A stretch of DNA of 64,000 nucleotides from Geomonas agri (GCF_020179605.1 NZ_JAINZO010000001.1:186001-250000), one strand, 5' to 3'. Counted from the stretch's first letter, positions 8,672 to 17,274 are shown. The notes: a model not told the origin generated them from the sequence alone. Numbers and translations are program-made.

Positions 8672-9199
8672 ACGCCTCCCGGCCTGCTACTCTCTCAATA
8701 GGCAGCCATTGATTCGCTTGCAATACTCACTGGAGTTAAAACGGATCTGATTCCTTGTGCTTGATGAGTATATATGAGGCTTCCATGCAGTCAATAAACC
8801 ATCACTAACAGATTGAAGCTGTTTCAGGTCCAGTTCCTGCGGCTTTCCTACGCTGCTTCTCTACGCTGGGGCCAAGTTCGAAGGGGGGCGCGTTGTGTCT
8901 TCCATGGATGGGAACGGTGCGGCTGCGGCAGGCACAACTTGCGAAGGCCATCATTTTAATGGAAAATAACGCGGTGCCGTGTTAACCGAAAAACAGCTCA
9001 AGGCACATGCCTGAACGCAAAGCCGCCAAGGCACTGAGACGCAAAGAGAAACAAGGGCTTTGACAAAAAAACAGAGGGGAGAAACAGGAACCACCTTGCG
9101 AGTCTGTACATTTAGCAGTTCGGCTTTGCGGCTTTGCGTTAACGATTTAGGTTTGCTGCCTTGCGTTGTTAGCCTTTTCCTGTTACGGGAGGTGCCGAA
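8672..9199. other. 528-bp gene-free region between divergent operons
   Basis: No coding sequence with plausible start and codon use was found. It must hold the promoters for the corrinoid operon (minus) and nfeD (plus). It also contains an inverted dispersed-repeat element at about 9000-9175 (see separate entry). The minus-strand half near 8700-8780 is A+T-richer, as expected for a promoter, but no convincing -35/-10 pair was seen. Confidence 0.5.
9014..9140. repeat. Inverted AACGCAAAGCCGC repeat element
   Basis: A 13-bp sequence AACGCAAAGCCGC (9014-9026) recurs exactly in inverted orientation at 9128-9140. Further degenerate CGCAAAG copies follow the left arm (9039-9046) and CTTTGCG copies precede the right arm. 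The layout suggests a small dispersed palindromic element of the kind built from ACGCAAAG units. It does not carry the conserved core of the GEMM c-di-GMP riboswitch. Confidence 0.6.
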
Positions 9200-10501
9200 A
9201 TGAAACGGCTGTTCCTGGTGCTGCTGATACTGGTCGTGCTGCCGCTGTGCCTGGGGGCGCAGGAGCCGCAGGTGGGAGTCATTTCCCTGCGCGGCCCCAT
9301 CAACCCGGTCAGCGCGTCGTTCCTCAAGGAGAACCTGGACGCGGCGGGGAGACGGGGTGACCGGCTCGTGCTGGTGGAGCTGGATACTCCGGGCGGGCTG
9401 GACACGGCCATGCGCGAGGCGGTCCAGGCCATCTTCGCGGCGCCGGTCCCGGTGGCGGTCTACGTGGCCCCCGCCGGGGCACGCGCGGCCTCGGCCGGTG
9501 CGGTCATCGGCCTCTCGGCAGATATCCTGGCCATGGCCCCCGGCACCAACATCGGCGCGGCCCACCCGGTTGGCCTGGGCGGTAAACCCGACCCGGTCAT
9601 GGAGGCCAAGGTGGTCAACGACGCCGAGGCCTACGTGGCGGGGATCGCGGCCAAGCGCGGCCGCAACGTGGAACTGGCCCGGAGCATGGTGCGCCAGAGC
9701 ATTTCCCTCACCGCCGAGGACGCCCTCAAACAGCGGGTGATCGACCTGGTGGCCCCCTCCCGGCAGGAACTCTTGTCCAGCCTGGAAGGGCGGCGGGTGC
9801 AGCGCGGCGGCAAAGAGGTTGTGCTGCACCTGGCCGGTGTACGCGTGGTGAACCACGAGATGGGGACCCGCGACAGTATCCTGAACGCGGTCAGCAACCC
9901 GGACGTCGCCTACATGCTCATGCTCCTCGGCATCGCCGGGCTCTTCTTCGAGCTCGCCCACCCGGGGGTGATCCTGCCGGGGGTGATCGGGGGCATTTCG
10001 CTACTGCTCTCCTTTTTCGCGCTGCAGACCCTGCCGGTCAACTACGCGGGGATCGGGCTGATCCTTTTGGGCATCATCCTGTTCATCGCCGAGATCAAGG
10101 TGGTCTCCTACGGCATGCTCGCTGTCGGGGGCGTGGTGGCCATGGTGCTCGGGTCGCTGATGCTCTTCCCGTCGCCCGAGCCGTACCTGCGCCTGTCCTG
10201 GGAGGTGCTGGCGGGGACGGTTACGGTGACCGCGCTCTTCTTCGGTGTGGTGGTGGTCAAGGTGATCCAGGCGCACCGGGAGAAACCGATCACCGGCGTG
10301 GAAGGGATGATCGGGGAAGTTGGCGTCGCCGATAGCGACCTCGCGCCGGAAGGGAAGGTGCTGGTGCGCGGAGAATACTGGAACGCGACCGGCGAGGAGC
10401 CGGTGCGCCAGGGTGAAAAAGTACAGGTGGTCGCCGTGACCGGGCTCAGGCTGACCGTGCGCAAGGCAGGAACGAGAGGGGAGGGGCGAGCCGGGGTATG
10501 A
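9200..10501 (+). CDS. nfeD: NfeD-family membrane-bound serine protease
   Basis: The 433-aa protein begins with a signal peptide (residues 1-20) followed by a ClpP-like protease domain (about 24-220). By analogy with archaeal PH1510, the Ser-Lys catalytic dyad is Ser98 in GARAASAGA and Lys137 in MEAKVVND. The oxyanion region is 'LDTPGGLDTAM'. Four or five transmembrane segments follow (about 225-345), then a soluble C-terminal OB-like NfeD domain (about 355-430). Long NfeD proteins usually pair with a stomatin/slipin, whose C-terminus they cleave. No slipin gene is adjacent here, which is unusual. The stop codon overlaps the start of the next small gene (ATGA), so the two are co-translated. 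Confidence 0.88.
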   Translation: MKRLFLVLLILVVLPLCLGAQEPQVGVISLRGPINPVSASFLKENLDAAGRRGDRLVLVELDTPGGLDTAMREAVQAIFAAPVPVAVYVAPAGARAASAGAVIGLSADILAMAPGTNIGAAHPVGLGGKPDPVMEAKVVNDAEAYVAGIAAKRGRNVELARSMVRQSISLTAEDALKQRVIDLVAPSRQELLSSLEGRRVQRGGKEVVLHLAGVRVVNHEMGTRDSILNAVSNPDVAYMLMLLGIAGLFFELAHPGVILPGVIGGISLLLSFFALQTLPVNYAGIGLILLGIILFIAEIKVVSYGMLAVGGVVAMVLGSLMLFPSPEPYLRLSWEVLAGTVTVTALFFGVVVVKVIQAHREKPITGVEGMIGEVGVADSDLAPEGKVLVRGEYWNATGEEPVRQGEKVQVVAVTGLRLTVRKAGTRGEGRAGV

Positions 10502-10794
10502 CTGGATCTGGCAAAACAAAGGAATCGGGGGACCTGCGGCTGGGGGATGCGCTGTTGGGGCTGCCCTGTCTGCAGCGGCAACGTGCCAACCTGACTGCGG
10601 GGGCGCGGGAGGAACAGGCGCATACCGGGGTACAGTGTCCGGTGTGCGGCATCGAGGTCCCCGAGTTGGTGCACCGGACTCAGGGGGCGGACGATAGTGG
10701 TCTTTCGGAGCGGGTTCAGGAGAGGTTTCCGGGGTGGCGGCCCGAGGAGGGCCTGTGCCTGCCCTGCCTCGAGCGTTTCAGTCATCCCCGCTGA
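10498..10794 (+). CDS. Small protein with two Cys-x-x-Cys pairs, function unknown
   Basis: The 98-aa protein is soluble and has CPVC (about residue 47) and CLPC (about residue 89). This spacing is compatible with a single zinc-ribbon. No known family is recognised. It overlaps nfeD by 4 nt, in the position where a slipin gene is often found, so it may be functionally tied to NfeD; that is inference from layout only. It converges with the next gene, leaving a 3-bp gap. Confidence 0.6.
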   Translation: MTGSGKTKESGDLRLGDALLGLPCLQRQRANLTAGAREEQAHTGVQCPVCGIEVPELVHRTQGADDSGLSERVQERFPGWRPEEGLCLPCLERFSHPR

Positions 10795-10797
10795 GCG

Positions 10798-11292
10798 CTA
10801 GTAGTGCTTCGGGATGGGAAGGCACCCTTCCTCGTTGAGGGCGGTCAGGTAGGCGCTGCGCAGGCCGATGAAGGCCTGGGTGAGCCGGTCGATCAGGGTG
10901 TTGTGGTTGCACCCGATCAGTTCCAGGAGGCCGTTTTGCTTGTTGGCGATCAGCCGCTCGATGTGCGCCCCCCTGCGGTTGATGTCCACGTGGGTGTGCC
11001 CTTGGGCGTGGCTGACGAGGCTCAGCATGGCGTCGGTCACGAAGACGTCGATGGAGTAGACCGCTGCCACCTGGGGATGCTCTTTCAATTGGAAGACCAC
11101 GCGGATTTCCGGGTGCGGGAACTCGATGCCGGGGAGGTGCTCCGGCCCCATGTAGTAGGACGCCGCCACCGGCAGCACTTCGATGTAGCAGTTGAGTAGG
11201 GTGGACTCGATATCGATCGGGGTCTGCACCGGAAGTTTCAGGGCGGCCCGGGAGAACTGTTCGCCGTGTTCGAGATAGAGAGATAGCCGCAT
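10798..11292 (-). CDS. Conserved hypothetical protein
   Basis: This 164-aa protein is not recognised. It is soluble, with no signal peptide, and has an N-terminal half rich in beta strands and a C-terminal helical half (RRGAHIERLIANKQNGLLEL). The start is placed at the ATG encoding MRLSLYLEHG because AGGTGATGAC lies just before it. The open frame continues 28 codons upstream but without a ribosome site. The two histidines in SHAQGHTHVD might be a ligand or metal site. It is transcribed alone and convergently with the NfeD pair. Confidence 0.6.
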   Translation of the reverse strand: MRLSLYLEHGEQFSRAALKLPVQTPIDIESTLLNCYIEVLPVAASYYMGPEHLPGIEFPHPEIRVVFQLKEHPQVAAVYSIDVFVTDAMLSLVSHAQGHTHVDINRRGAHIERLIANKQNGLLELIGCNHNTLIDRLTQAFIGLRSAYLTALNEEGCLPIPKHY

Positions 11293-11514
11293 GTCATCAC
11301 CTATAGTAGATCCTGCAGTAGAGGGAATACGTCGGTTGTCACGATAAAAATAATACCGGCCCCCACCAAAAAGCAAGTGGGGGCATGCAATTATCTTGGT
11401 GACCTGCCAAGATTGCGACCTACCTGTGGCGGCTGATCGCGGTTGACATGACCCGCCGGTCTATGCCATTAATTTCCCATCGCCCTCATCCCGCTAATCC
11501 CCTGCTAAGGTGTC

Positions 11515-13338
11515 TTGCCCTTGCCCATTTTCCGCTTCATCCAGAGATTCCGTGCCGTCGGCTCCCGCTGCAAGCGGCTGTGCCTTTCCCGGGCCATCAT
11601 GCCTCTCCTGGTACTGTTGCTGGCGCTGCTCCCTTCGGGGGGGGGCGCCGACACGCTGGGGCGCGGCGGAGTCGGCAAAGCGGTGATCGTCGTCGGCGGG
11701 GACTTCAACTATCCCCCTTACGAGTTCGTCGACCACGACGGCAAGCCCGCCGGCTTCAATGTCGAGCTGACCCGCGCCATCGCCGAGGTGATGGGCTTCA
11801 AGGTGGAGATTTCGCTGGGGCCGTGGGACGGCATGCGCCGCGCGCTGGAACAGGGGGACGTGGACATCCTGCAGGGGATGGCGTTCTCGCAGGAGCGTAC
11901 CAACGAGGTCGATTTCTCCACGCCGCACGCGCTCTTGTTCCAGTCCATCTGGATCCGCCGGGACGACCGGCGCATAAAATCCATCGAAGACGTGCGCGGC
12001 AAGGAAGTCATCGTGATGAAGAACAGCATCATGCATGACTTCATGAAAGGGTACGACCCCAAGGCGCGGCTCATCCTTACCGACACGCTGGCCGAGGCGC
12101 TCAGGCTTTTGAACCAGGGGAGGGGAGACTGCGCCCTGGTGTCGCGACTGACCGGGATGTACCTGGAAAAGGAGATGGGGCTGAAGCGGATCGTGCCGGT
12201 GGCCGAACCGATCATGACCCAGGCCTACGGCTACGCGGTGAAGAAGGGGAACGCCGAGGTGCTGGCCCGCTTCAACGAGGGGCTCGCCATACTGAAGCGC
12301 TCCGGGCAGTTCCAGGAGATCCACAACAAGTGGCTCGGGGTGATGGAGCAGCAGCCGGTTTCCTGGGGGAGGGTGGTGCGCTACGTAACCTTGGTGTCCC
12401 TGCCGCTGCTACTGATCCTGGGGGGGACCGTGGTCTGGTCCCGGACCCTGCAGAAGCGGGTAGCGCAGCGCACCGAGGAACTGGCGCGCGAGGTGGCGGA
12501 GAAACAGGCCGCGCTGGAGAAACTGCGCATGCACCAGGACCAGTTGGTGCAGGCCGACAAGCTTGCCTCGCTGGGGACCCTGGTGGCCGGCGTCGCCCAC
12601 GAGATCAACAACCCTAACGGGCTGATCCTTTTGAACCTGCCCCGTTTCGAGGAGGTGCTGCGCGGCTCGCAACCGATCCTGGACGAGTACCGCGAACAGC
12701 ACGGCGACTTCAAGCTGGGGCGGCACAGCTACGACCGCCTGCGCGAGGAGCTGCCGCACATGCTCTCCGAGACGCAGGACGCGGCCAAGCGGATCAAGCG
12801 CATCGTCGCCGAGCTGAAGGACTTCGCGCGACGGGACAGCGCCGACCTCACCGACCACCTGGACCTGAACCTCTGCGCCCAGGCCGCGCTGCGCCTGGTC
12901 GAGAACACTGTTGCCAAGAGTTCGCACCAGATCGTGGCGCACCTGGCCGATGCCCTGCCGCGGGTCAAGGGGAACAGCCAGCGCATCGAGCAGGTGATCG
13001 TGAACCTCCTTTTGAACGCGGCCCAGTCTCTGGAAGGGAGCGGCAAGAGCATCCAGATCTCCACCCGGCACGACCGTTTCCGCGACCTGGTGCTGCTCAC
13101 CGTGCGCGACGAGGGGAGGGGGGTGGAGCCCGAGCACCTGGCGCGGCTCACCGATCCTTTCTTCACCACCAAGCGGGAAGAGGGCGGGTGCGGCCTGGGG
13201 CTTTCCATCTCGGCGGGAATCATGAAGCAGCACGGCGGTGCGCTGAACTTCGAGTCGCGCCCGGGCTTCGGCACCACGGTTACTATGGAGCTGCCGGCGC
13301 TGCCGGCGGGGGAAAACACGGAACACAGAGGACTCTGA
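11515..13338 (+). CDS. Sensor histidine kinase with periplasmic amino-acid-binding (SBP_bac_3) domain
   Basis: The 607-aa kinase has a signal/anchor segment (about residues 26-44), a periplasmic type-3 solute-binding domain (about 54-280) and a second membrane segment (about 290-312). The solute-binding domain shows 'GDFNYPPYEF', 'GFNVELTRAIAEVMGF' and 'GDVDILQGMAFSQERT'. A coiled coil leads to the kinase core 'AGVAHEINNPNGLILLNLP' with His 362, and a HATPase with DEGRGV and GGCGLGLSIS. The sensor domain belongs to the same family as the binding protein at 16448-17269, so it probably detects a related amino acid. The listed start is TTG with AAGGTG upstream; an ATG at 11599 just before the hydrophobic core is an alternative. 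The response regulator follows at 13601, after a repeat-filled gap of 262 bp. Confidence 0.88.
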   Translation: MPLPIFRFIQRFRAVGSRCKRLCLSRAIMPLLVLLLALLPSGGGADTLGRGGVGKAVIVVGGDFNYPPYEFVDHDGKPAGFNVELTRAIAEVMGFKVEISLGPWDGMRRALEQGDVDILQGMAFSQERTNEVDFSTPHALLFQSIWIRRDDRRIKSIEDVRGKEVIVMKNSIMHDFMKGYDPKARLILTDTLAEALRLLNQGRGDCALVSRLTGMYLEKEMGLKRIVPVAEPIMTQAYGYAVKKGNAEVLARFNEGLAILKRSGQFQEIHNKWLGVMEQQPVSWGRVVRYVTLVSLPLLLILGGTVVWSRTLQKRVAQRTEELAREVAEKQAALEKLRMHQDQLVQADKLASLGTLVAGVAHEINNPNGLILLNLPRFEEVLRGSQPILDEYREQHGDFKLGRHSYDRLREELPHMLSETQDAAKRIKRIVAELKDFARRDSADLTDHLDLNLCAQAALRLVENTVAKSSHQIVAHLADALPRVKGNSQRIEQVIVNLLLNAAQSLEGSGKSIQISTRHDRFRDLVLLTVRDEGRGVEPEHLARLTDPFFTTKREEGGCGLGLSISAGIMKQHGGALNFESRPGFGTTVTMELPALPAGENTEHRGL

Positions 13339-13362
13339 GATCCACAGCGGACACGAAGGGCT

Positions 13363-13405
13363 GCCCTCTCACCCCCCGCCCCTCTTCCCGGTGGGCGAGG
13401 GGAGC
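13363..13405 (+). repeat. Dispersed GC-rich repeat, type D, copy 1
   Basis: The sequence CCCTCTCACCCCCCGCCCCTCTTCCCGG.. (given here only in outline) ends in GGGCGAGGGGAG. It matches the copy at 15170-15211 in the same orientation. Its arms can fold as a CCCCTC...GAGGGG hairpin. It lies between the kinase and its response regulator gene. Confidence 0.6.
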
Positions 13406-13480
13406 ATGGGCTGTTCGGTGGTCCTGCGGGCGAAGCATTATGCCCCACACCTTTTTCAGGGAGCTGGCATCAGCGTTCCC

Positions 13481-13565
13481 GCCCCCGGAGGGGGAGGGAC
13501 AGGGAGGGGGATTTCCTCTCTACCGGCGTTCCCCCCTTCCAAACTCCCCCCTCCAGGGGAGGAGC
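13481..13565 (+). repeat. Dispersed double-hairpin repeat, copy A (arms X-Y)
   Basis: The element consists of arm X (CCCCCGGAGGGGGAGGG then CAGGGAGGGGG) and arm Y (CCCCCCTTCCAAACTCCC then CCCTCCAGGGGAGGAG). Each arm folds on itself. The inverted copy B is at 15039-15131, and a copy with the arms in swapped order (Y-X) lies inside the coding sequence at 53012-53100. Confidence 0.7.
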
Positions 13566-13600
13566 ATGGACGGTGATATAGAAATGAAGAGGAGTCGCAG

Positions 13601-15025
13601 ATGAGCGAAGCACTATATCCTGCCTTCGGCGTGCTGTTGGTGGACGACGAGGCGCCCTGGCTGCGCAGCCTGCGCATGACGCTGGAGGGACCGGGCGCCA
13701 TTAGCAATATCACTGCGCTCACCGACAGTCGTCTGGTGATGGGGGAGCTGGACCGGGGCGACATCGGCCTGGTGCTGCTCGACCTGACCATGCCTTACCT
13801 CTCGGGGCAGGAACTGCTGGCCCGCATCGCGGAGGAACATCCCGAGGTGACCGTGGTGGTGCTGTCGGGACTGAACCAGATCGAAACGGCGGTATCGTGC
13901 ATGCGCTTGGGCGCCTTCGACTACCTGGTCAAGACCGACGAGGAGGACCGCATCCTCGAATCGGTGCGGCGCGCAATCCGGATGCAGGAGTTGCAGCGGG
14001 AAAACAAGGAGATGCGGCGCCGATTCCTGAACGACCGCCTGGAGTGCCCGGAGGCCTTCGCCCCCATCGTCACCAACAACAAGGCGATGCGCTCTATCTT
14101 CCAGTACATCGAGGCGGTGGCCAAGAGTACCCAGCCCATCCTGGTTACCGGCGAAAGCGGCGTGGGCAAGGAACTGATCGCCCGCGCCATCCACACCCTG
14201 AGCCGCGGCGACGGCCCGCTGGTCCCGGTGAATGTGGCCGGGCTGGAGGACAACGTCTTTACCGATACGCTGTTCGGGCACAAGAAGGGGGCCTTCACCG
14301 GCGCCGACGAGAGCCGCAGCGGCATGGTGGAACAGGCCGCCGAGGGGACCCTCTTTCTCGACGAGATCGGCGACCTCTCGCTGCCCTGCCAGGTGAAACT
14401 GCTGCGCCTGCTGCAGGAAGGGGAGTACTACCCGCTGGGCAGCGACCAGCCCAAGCAGCTCCGGGCGCGCATCGTGGTGGCGACGCACCACGACCTTTCC
14501 AAGAAGAAGGACGCCGGCGGCTTCAGGAAGGACCTCTACTTCCGCCTGAGGGCGCACCACGTTCACATCCCCCCCCTGCGCGAGCGCAAGGACGACATAC
14601 CGCTGCTTTTGGACCACTTTCTCAAGGAGAGCGCCGAGGTCTTCGGCAAGAAGGTGCCCAGCTACCCCAAGGAGCTGCTGACGCTCTTGGCCAATTACAG
14701 TTTCCCAGGCAACCTGCGCGAGCTGCGGTCGATGGTCTACGACGCCATGAGCGTGCACTCCTCGCGCATGCTCTCCATGAACAGTTTTCGGCAGGCGATG
14801 GAGGTGCAGGGGGAGGTCCCCGCGGAACAGGCTGCGATGGGGGAACAGAACGTCTTTTACTCCTGCCCCGATATCCCCACCCTGAGCGCGGCGGTGGACC
14901 AGTTGGTGGCCGAGGCGATGCGGCGCTCCGACAACAACCAGAGCATGGCCTCTCGCATGTTGGGCATTTCGCAACCCGCACTCAGTAAGAGGCTCAAGCT
15001 GCAGAGAGACGGCAAGGCAGAATAG
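13601..15025 (+). CDS. Sigma-54-dependent response regulator (NtrC family)
   Basis: The 474-aa protein has a receiver domain (about residues 8-125; acidic pair DD at 15-16, phospho-acceptor Asp61 in VLLDLTMP). The AAA+ sigma-54 interaction domain spans about 155-390, with Walker A GESGVGKE near 184-191, the sigma-54-binding loop GAFTGA near 230-235 and Walker B TLFLDEIGDL near 249. A C-terminal Fis-type HTH (MASRMLGISQPALSKRLK) completes it. All features needed for activating sigma-54 promoters are intact. It is encoded just after the amino-acid-sensing kinase and just before a transporter operon with a sigma-54 promoter and upstream palindromes. That makes the transporter its most likely target. 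The ATG is preceded by AGAGGAGTCGCAG. Confidence 0.92.
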   Translation: MSEALYPAFGVLLVDDEAPWLRSLRMTLEGPGAISNITALTDSRLVMGELDRGDIGLVLLDLTMPYLSGQELLARIAEEHPEVTVVVLSGLNQIETAVSCMRLGAFDYLVKTDEEDRILESVRRAIRMQELQRENKEMRRRFLNDRLECPEAFAPIVTNNKAMRSIFQYIEAVAKSTQPILVTGESGVGKELIARAIHTLSRGDGPLVPVNVAGLEDNVFTDTLFGHKKGAFTGADESRSGMVEQAAEGTLFLDEIGDLSLPCQVKLLRLLQEGEYYPLGSDQPKQLRARIVVATHHDLSKKKDAGGFRKDLYFRLRAHHVHIPPLRERKDDIPLLLDHFLKESAEVFGKKVPSYPKELLTLLANYSFPGNLRELRSMVYDAMSVHSSRMLSMNSFRQAMEVQGEVPAEQAAMGEQNVFYSCPDIPTLSAAVDQLVAEAMRRSDNNQSMASRMLGISQPALSKRLKLQRDGKAE

Positions 15026-15038
15026 CGGGGGCAGAGAG

Positions 15039-15131
15039 CCTCCCCCTGGAGGGGGGAGGTTGGAGAGGGGCGCTGGCAATGGCAGGATTTCCCCCTTCCC
15101 CCTCCCTGACCCTCCCCCTCCGGGGGAGGGG
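15039..15131 (-). repeat. Dispersed double-hairpin repeat, copy B (inverted copy of A)
   Basis: Read on the minus strand this is arm X then arm Y, the same order as copy A. Its outer arm CCCTCCCCCTCCGGGGG matches the complement of copy A almost perfectly. Copies A and B therefore bracket the response regulator gene as inverted repeats. Confidence 0.7.
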
Positions 15132-15169
15132 AATTGGACCTGCCTATATTCGAGGCATTGTTTTAGGAC

Positions 15170-15211
15170 CGCCCTCACCCCCGGCCCCTCTCCCGATGGG
15201 CGAGGGGAGGA
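15170..15211 (+). repeat. Dispersed GC-rich repeat, type D, copy 2
   Basis: This matches the 13363-13405 element in direct orientation (CGCCCTCACCCCCGGCCCC then TCTCCCGATGGGCGAGGGG). The CCCCTC/GAGGGG arms can pair. It follows copy B, so the response regulator gene is flanked D-A on one side and B-D on the other. The remaining gene-free DNA to 15635 is described under the enhancer and promoter entries. Confidence 0.6.
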
Positions 15212-15292
15212 TGTTTTGCCGCTTTTTTCATCAAACTAACGCCTATCATAAACCGGCTTTCCTGGCGGTCCATCTTCTCGTCCACCTCAAGG

Positions 15293-15399
15293 GGTATAAC
15301 TTTCGTTAAGCTTATAATGAATGTTATACCTGCCGTAAAATCCCCTTTCTTCGTTATTTCCCACCTTCTCTCAAACAGCTTTCCATCACTGGTTATACC
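15293..15399. promoter_or_regulatory. Candidate enhancer sites for the sigma-54 activator
   Basis: GGTATAAC (15293-15300) and its exact complement GTTATACC (15323-15330) form a dyad centred about 165 bp upstream of the sigma-54 promoter. A third half-site, GGTTATACC, is at 15391-15399. A related GGATAAC lies within a small CGGAT...ATCCG dyad at about 15437-15450. Upstream palindromes 80-200 bp from a -24/-12 promoter are typical of NtrC-family binding sites. The assignment to the regulator at 13601 is inference. Confidence 0.6.
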
Positions 15400-15474
15400 C
15401 CATTGTTTCTAATGTTAGGGTCGTAAATGGCGTATTCGGATAACAATCCGAGTTGTTAGCTGTTTACGCCATGT

Positions 15475-15491
15475 TTGGCACCGGCTTTGCT
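15475..15491 (+). promoter_or_regulatory. Sigma-54 (-24/-12) promoter of the amino acid transporter operon
   Basis: The sequence TTGGCACCGGCTTTGCT matches the sigma-54 consensus TGGCAC-N5-TTGCW, with GG at 15477-15478 and GC at 15489-15490. The predicted start is near 15503, giving an untranslated leader of about 130 nt before the ATP-binding protein gene. This is the only strong -24/-12 match noticed in the window's intergenic DNA. Confidence 0.8.
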
Positions 15492-15635
15492 GTATATGAA
15501 GACACACTGCACGCTTATTCGCGTTCCATCTTTCGAAACGACGGTTGGGTGTGAACGGCCGGCAGGCAAACTGCCCATATCCTGTGCAGCAGCTTTGAGT
15601 GACTCGATTGGCAACAAATAGAAAAGGAGCAGCAG

Positions 15636-16370
15636 ATGATCAAGTTTGAAGGGGTCCACAAGTGGTTCAAAAAGCTTCACGTGCTTAACGGGATCGATCT
15701 CCACGTCAAACAGGGAGAAGTGGTCGTGGTTTGCGGTCCCTCGGGGTCGGGCAAGTCCACTCTGATCCGCACCATCAACCAGTTGGAGCCGATCGAGGAG
15801 GGGAGCCTGATCGTCGACGGCATGGACCTCAGGAGCAAGAAGACCGATCTCAACAAGCTGCGCGCCGAGGTGGGCTTCGTGTTCCAGCAGTTCAACCTGT
15901 ACCCGCACCTCTCGGTCATCGACAACATCACCCTGGCCCCGATCAAGATCCGCAAGACTCCCAAAAAGGAAGCGCAGGAGCAGGCCATGGAGCTTTTGGA
16001 GCGCGTCGGCCTCGCGGTCAAGCGTGACGCCTACCCGACCCAGCTCTCCGGCGGTCAGCAGCAGCGCGTCGCCATCGCCCGCGCCCTGGCCATGAAGCCG
16101 CGCATCATGCTCTTCGACGAGCCGACCTCCGCACTCGACCCCGAGATGATCGGCGAGGTTCTCGCGGTCATGCAGGACCTTGCCAGCACCGGCATGACCA
16201 TGGTCTGTGTCACCCACGAGATGGGCTTCGCCCGCGAGGTGTCCGACCGCGTCGTGTTCATGGACCACGGCATCATCCTCGAGGAGGCACAGCCGGAAGA
16301 GTTCTTCCGCAACCCGCAGCACGACCGCGCCAAGCAGTTCCTGAAGCAGCTGCTGTCGCCGATGCACTAG
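15636..16370 (+). CDS. glnQ: Polar amino acid ABC transporter ATP-binding protein (GlnQ/GltL-like)
   Basis: The 244-aa ATPase has Walker [11 protein letters not shown] (about residues 34-43), a Q-loop ([14 protein letters not shown]), signature [14 protein letters not shown], Walker [16 protein letters not shown] and the H-loop CVTHEMGFA. Length and motifs are typical of the PAAT family ATPases for glutamine, glutamate or aspartate. It is the first gene of an operon with its binding protein and two permeases. AAAGGAG precedes the ATG. Transcription probably depends on the sigma-54 promoter about 130 nt upstream. Confidence 0.92.
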   Translation: MIKFEGVHKWFKKLHVLNGIDLHVKQGEVVVVCGPSGSGKSTLIRTINQLEPIEEGSLIVDGMDLRSKKTDLNKLRAEVGFVFQQFNLYPHLSVIDNITLAPIKIRKTPKKEAQEQAMELLERVGLAVKRDAYPTQLSGGQQQRVAIARALAMKPRIMLFDEPTSALDPEMIGEVLAVMQDLASTGMTMVCVTHEMGFAREVSDRVVFMDHGIILEEAQPEEFFRNPQHDRAKQFLKQLLSPMH

Positions 16371-16447
16371 AGAACTTGTTCACCTGTCGAACGCCGCATT
16401 CCTGCGACGCGGGTGCCTGTTAATACAGAAATCAAAAGGAGAGTACT

Positions 16448-17269
16448 GTGAAAAGATTGGCTGCTGTTGTTATGGGTTTGGCCCTGTTGGGTTCTTTCGG
16501 TAAGGCGATGGCCGCGGCTCCCGCCGATACCCTTGCTGAGGTTAAGAAGAAAGGCGTTCTCGTTGCGGGTGTCAAGGACTCCCTTCCTCCTTTTGGTTAC
16601 GTTGACGAGAAAAGCCGCGAGATCGTGGGCTACGACGTGGACTTCGTCAAAGCCATCGCCAAGAAGCTGGGCGTGAAGGTCGAGCTGAAGCCGGTTACCT
16701 CCGCTTCCCGCATGCCGCAGCTCACCGAAGGCAACATCGACATCATCGCCGCCACCATGACCAAGAACCCGGAGCGCGCCAAGCAGATCGGCTTCAGCCA
16801 CACCTACTTCGCCACCGGTCAGAAGTTCATCACCGTGAAGGGCAAAGTGAAGAGCCTGAAGGACCTGGCCGGCAAGAAGATCGGCACCGCCAAGGGTTCC
16901 ACCTCCGAGCAGAACGTGAAGGCCGCCCTGCCGACCTCCACCGTGCTCTCCTTCGACGACTACCCGCAGGCGTTCCTGGCCCTGCAGCAGGGTAAGGTGC
17001 AGGCCGTGACCACTGACGAGGCGATCCTCGCCGGCATCCTCGCCAAAGCTCCCAACAAATCCAAATTCGAGATCCCGAACGTCCAGATCTCCAACGAGCC
17101 GTACGGCCTCGGCATGAGGAAAGACGACGCCAAGTTCATCGCCTTCGTGAACAAGACCATCCTCGACATGGAAAAGAGCGGCGAAGCCAAAAAGATCTTC
17201 GAGAAGTGGTTCGGCAAAGGTACCGAATTCCAGCTCAAGCGTAACTTTAAGATCGTAGCGGACAAGTAA
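16448..17269 (+). CDS. Polar amino acid ABC transporter substrate-binding protein
   Basis: The 273-aa protein has a signal peptide (MKRLAAVVMGLALLGSFG, cleavage after AMA). The mature part is a type-3 solute-binding domain with 'DSLPPFGYVDEKSREIVGYD', 'DFVKAIAKKLGVKVELKPV', 'SRMPQLTEGNIDIIAATMT' and 'ERAKQIGFSHTYF'. These are closest in style to glutamate/aspartate binding proteins (GltI type), with an Arg (ER) after the 'TKNP' segment that usually contacts the amino acid carboxylate. Substrate is inferred only by family. It starts with GTG, 7 nt after AAAGGAG. It lacks a lipobox, so it is free in the periplasm. Confidence 0.9.
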   Translation: MKRLAAVVMGLALLGSFGKAMAAAPADTLAEVKKKGVLVAGVKDSLPPFGYVDEKSREIVGYDVDFVKAIAKKLGVKVELKPVTSASRMPQLTEGNIDIIAATMTKNPERAKQIGFSHTYFATGQKFITVKGKVKSLKDLAGKKIGTAKGSTSEQNVKAALPTSTVLSFDDYPQAFLALQQGKVQAVTTDEAILAGILAKAPNKSKFEIPNVQISNEPYGLGMRKDDAKFIAFVNKTILDMEKSGEAKKIFEKWFGKGTEFQLKRNFKIVADK

Positions 17270-17274
17270 CAAAC

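Noticed and set aside
9014-9050. Possible GEMM-type c-di-GMP riboswitch (CGCAAAGC) upstream of nfeD
   Set aside because: The ACGCAAAGCC start is present, but the conserved downstream core and pairing of the riboswitch are not. The sequence is instead part of an inverted repeat.
13613-15178. 521-codon minus-strand open frame opposite the sigma-54 regulator
   Set aside because: The plus strand encodes an intact REC-AAA-HTH protein; the antisense translation is compositionally biased and lacks any family motif.
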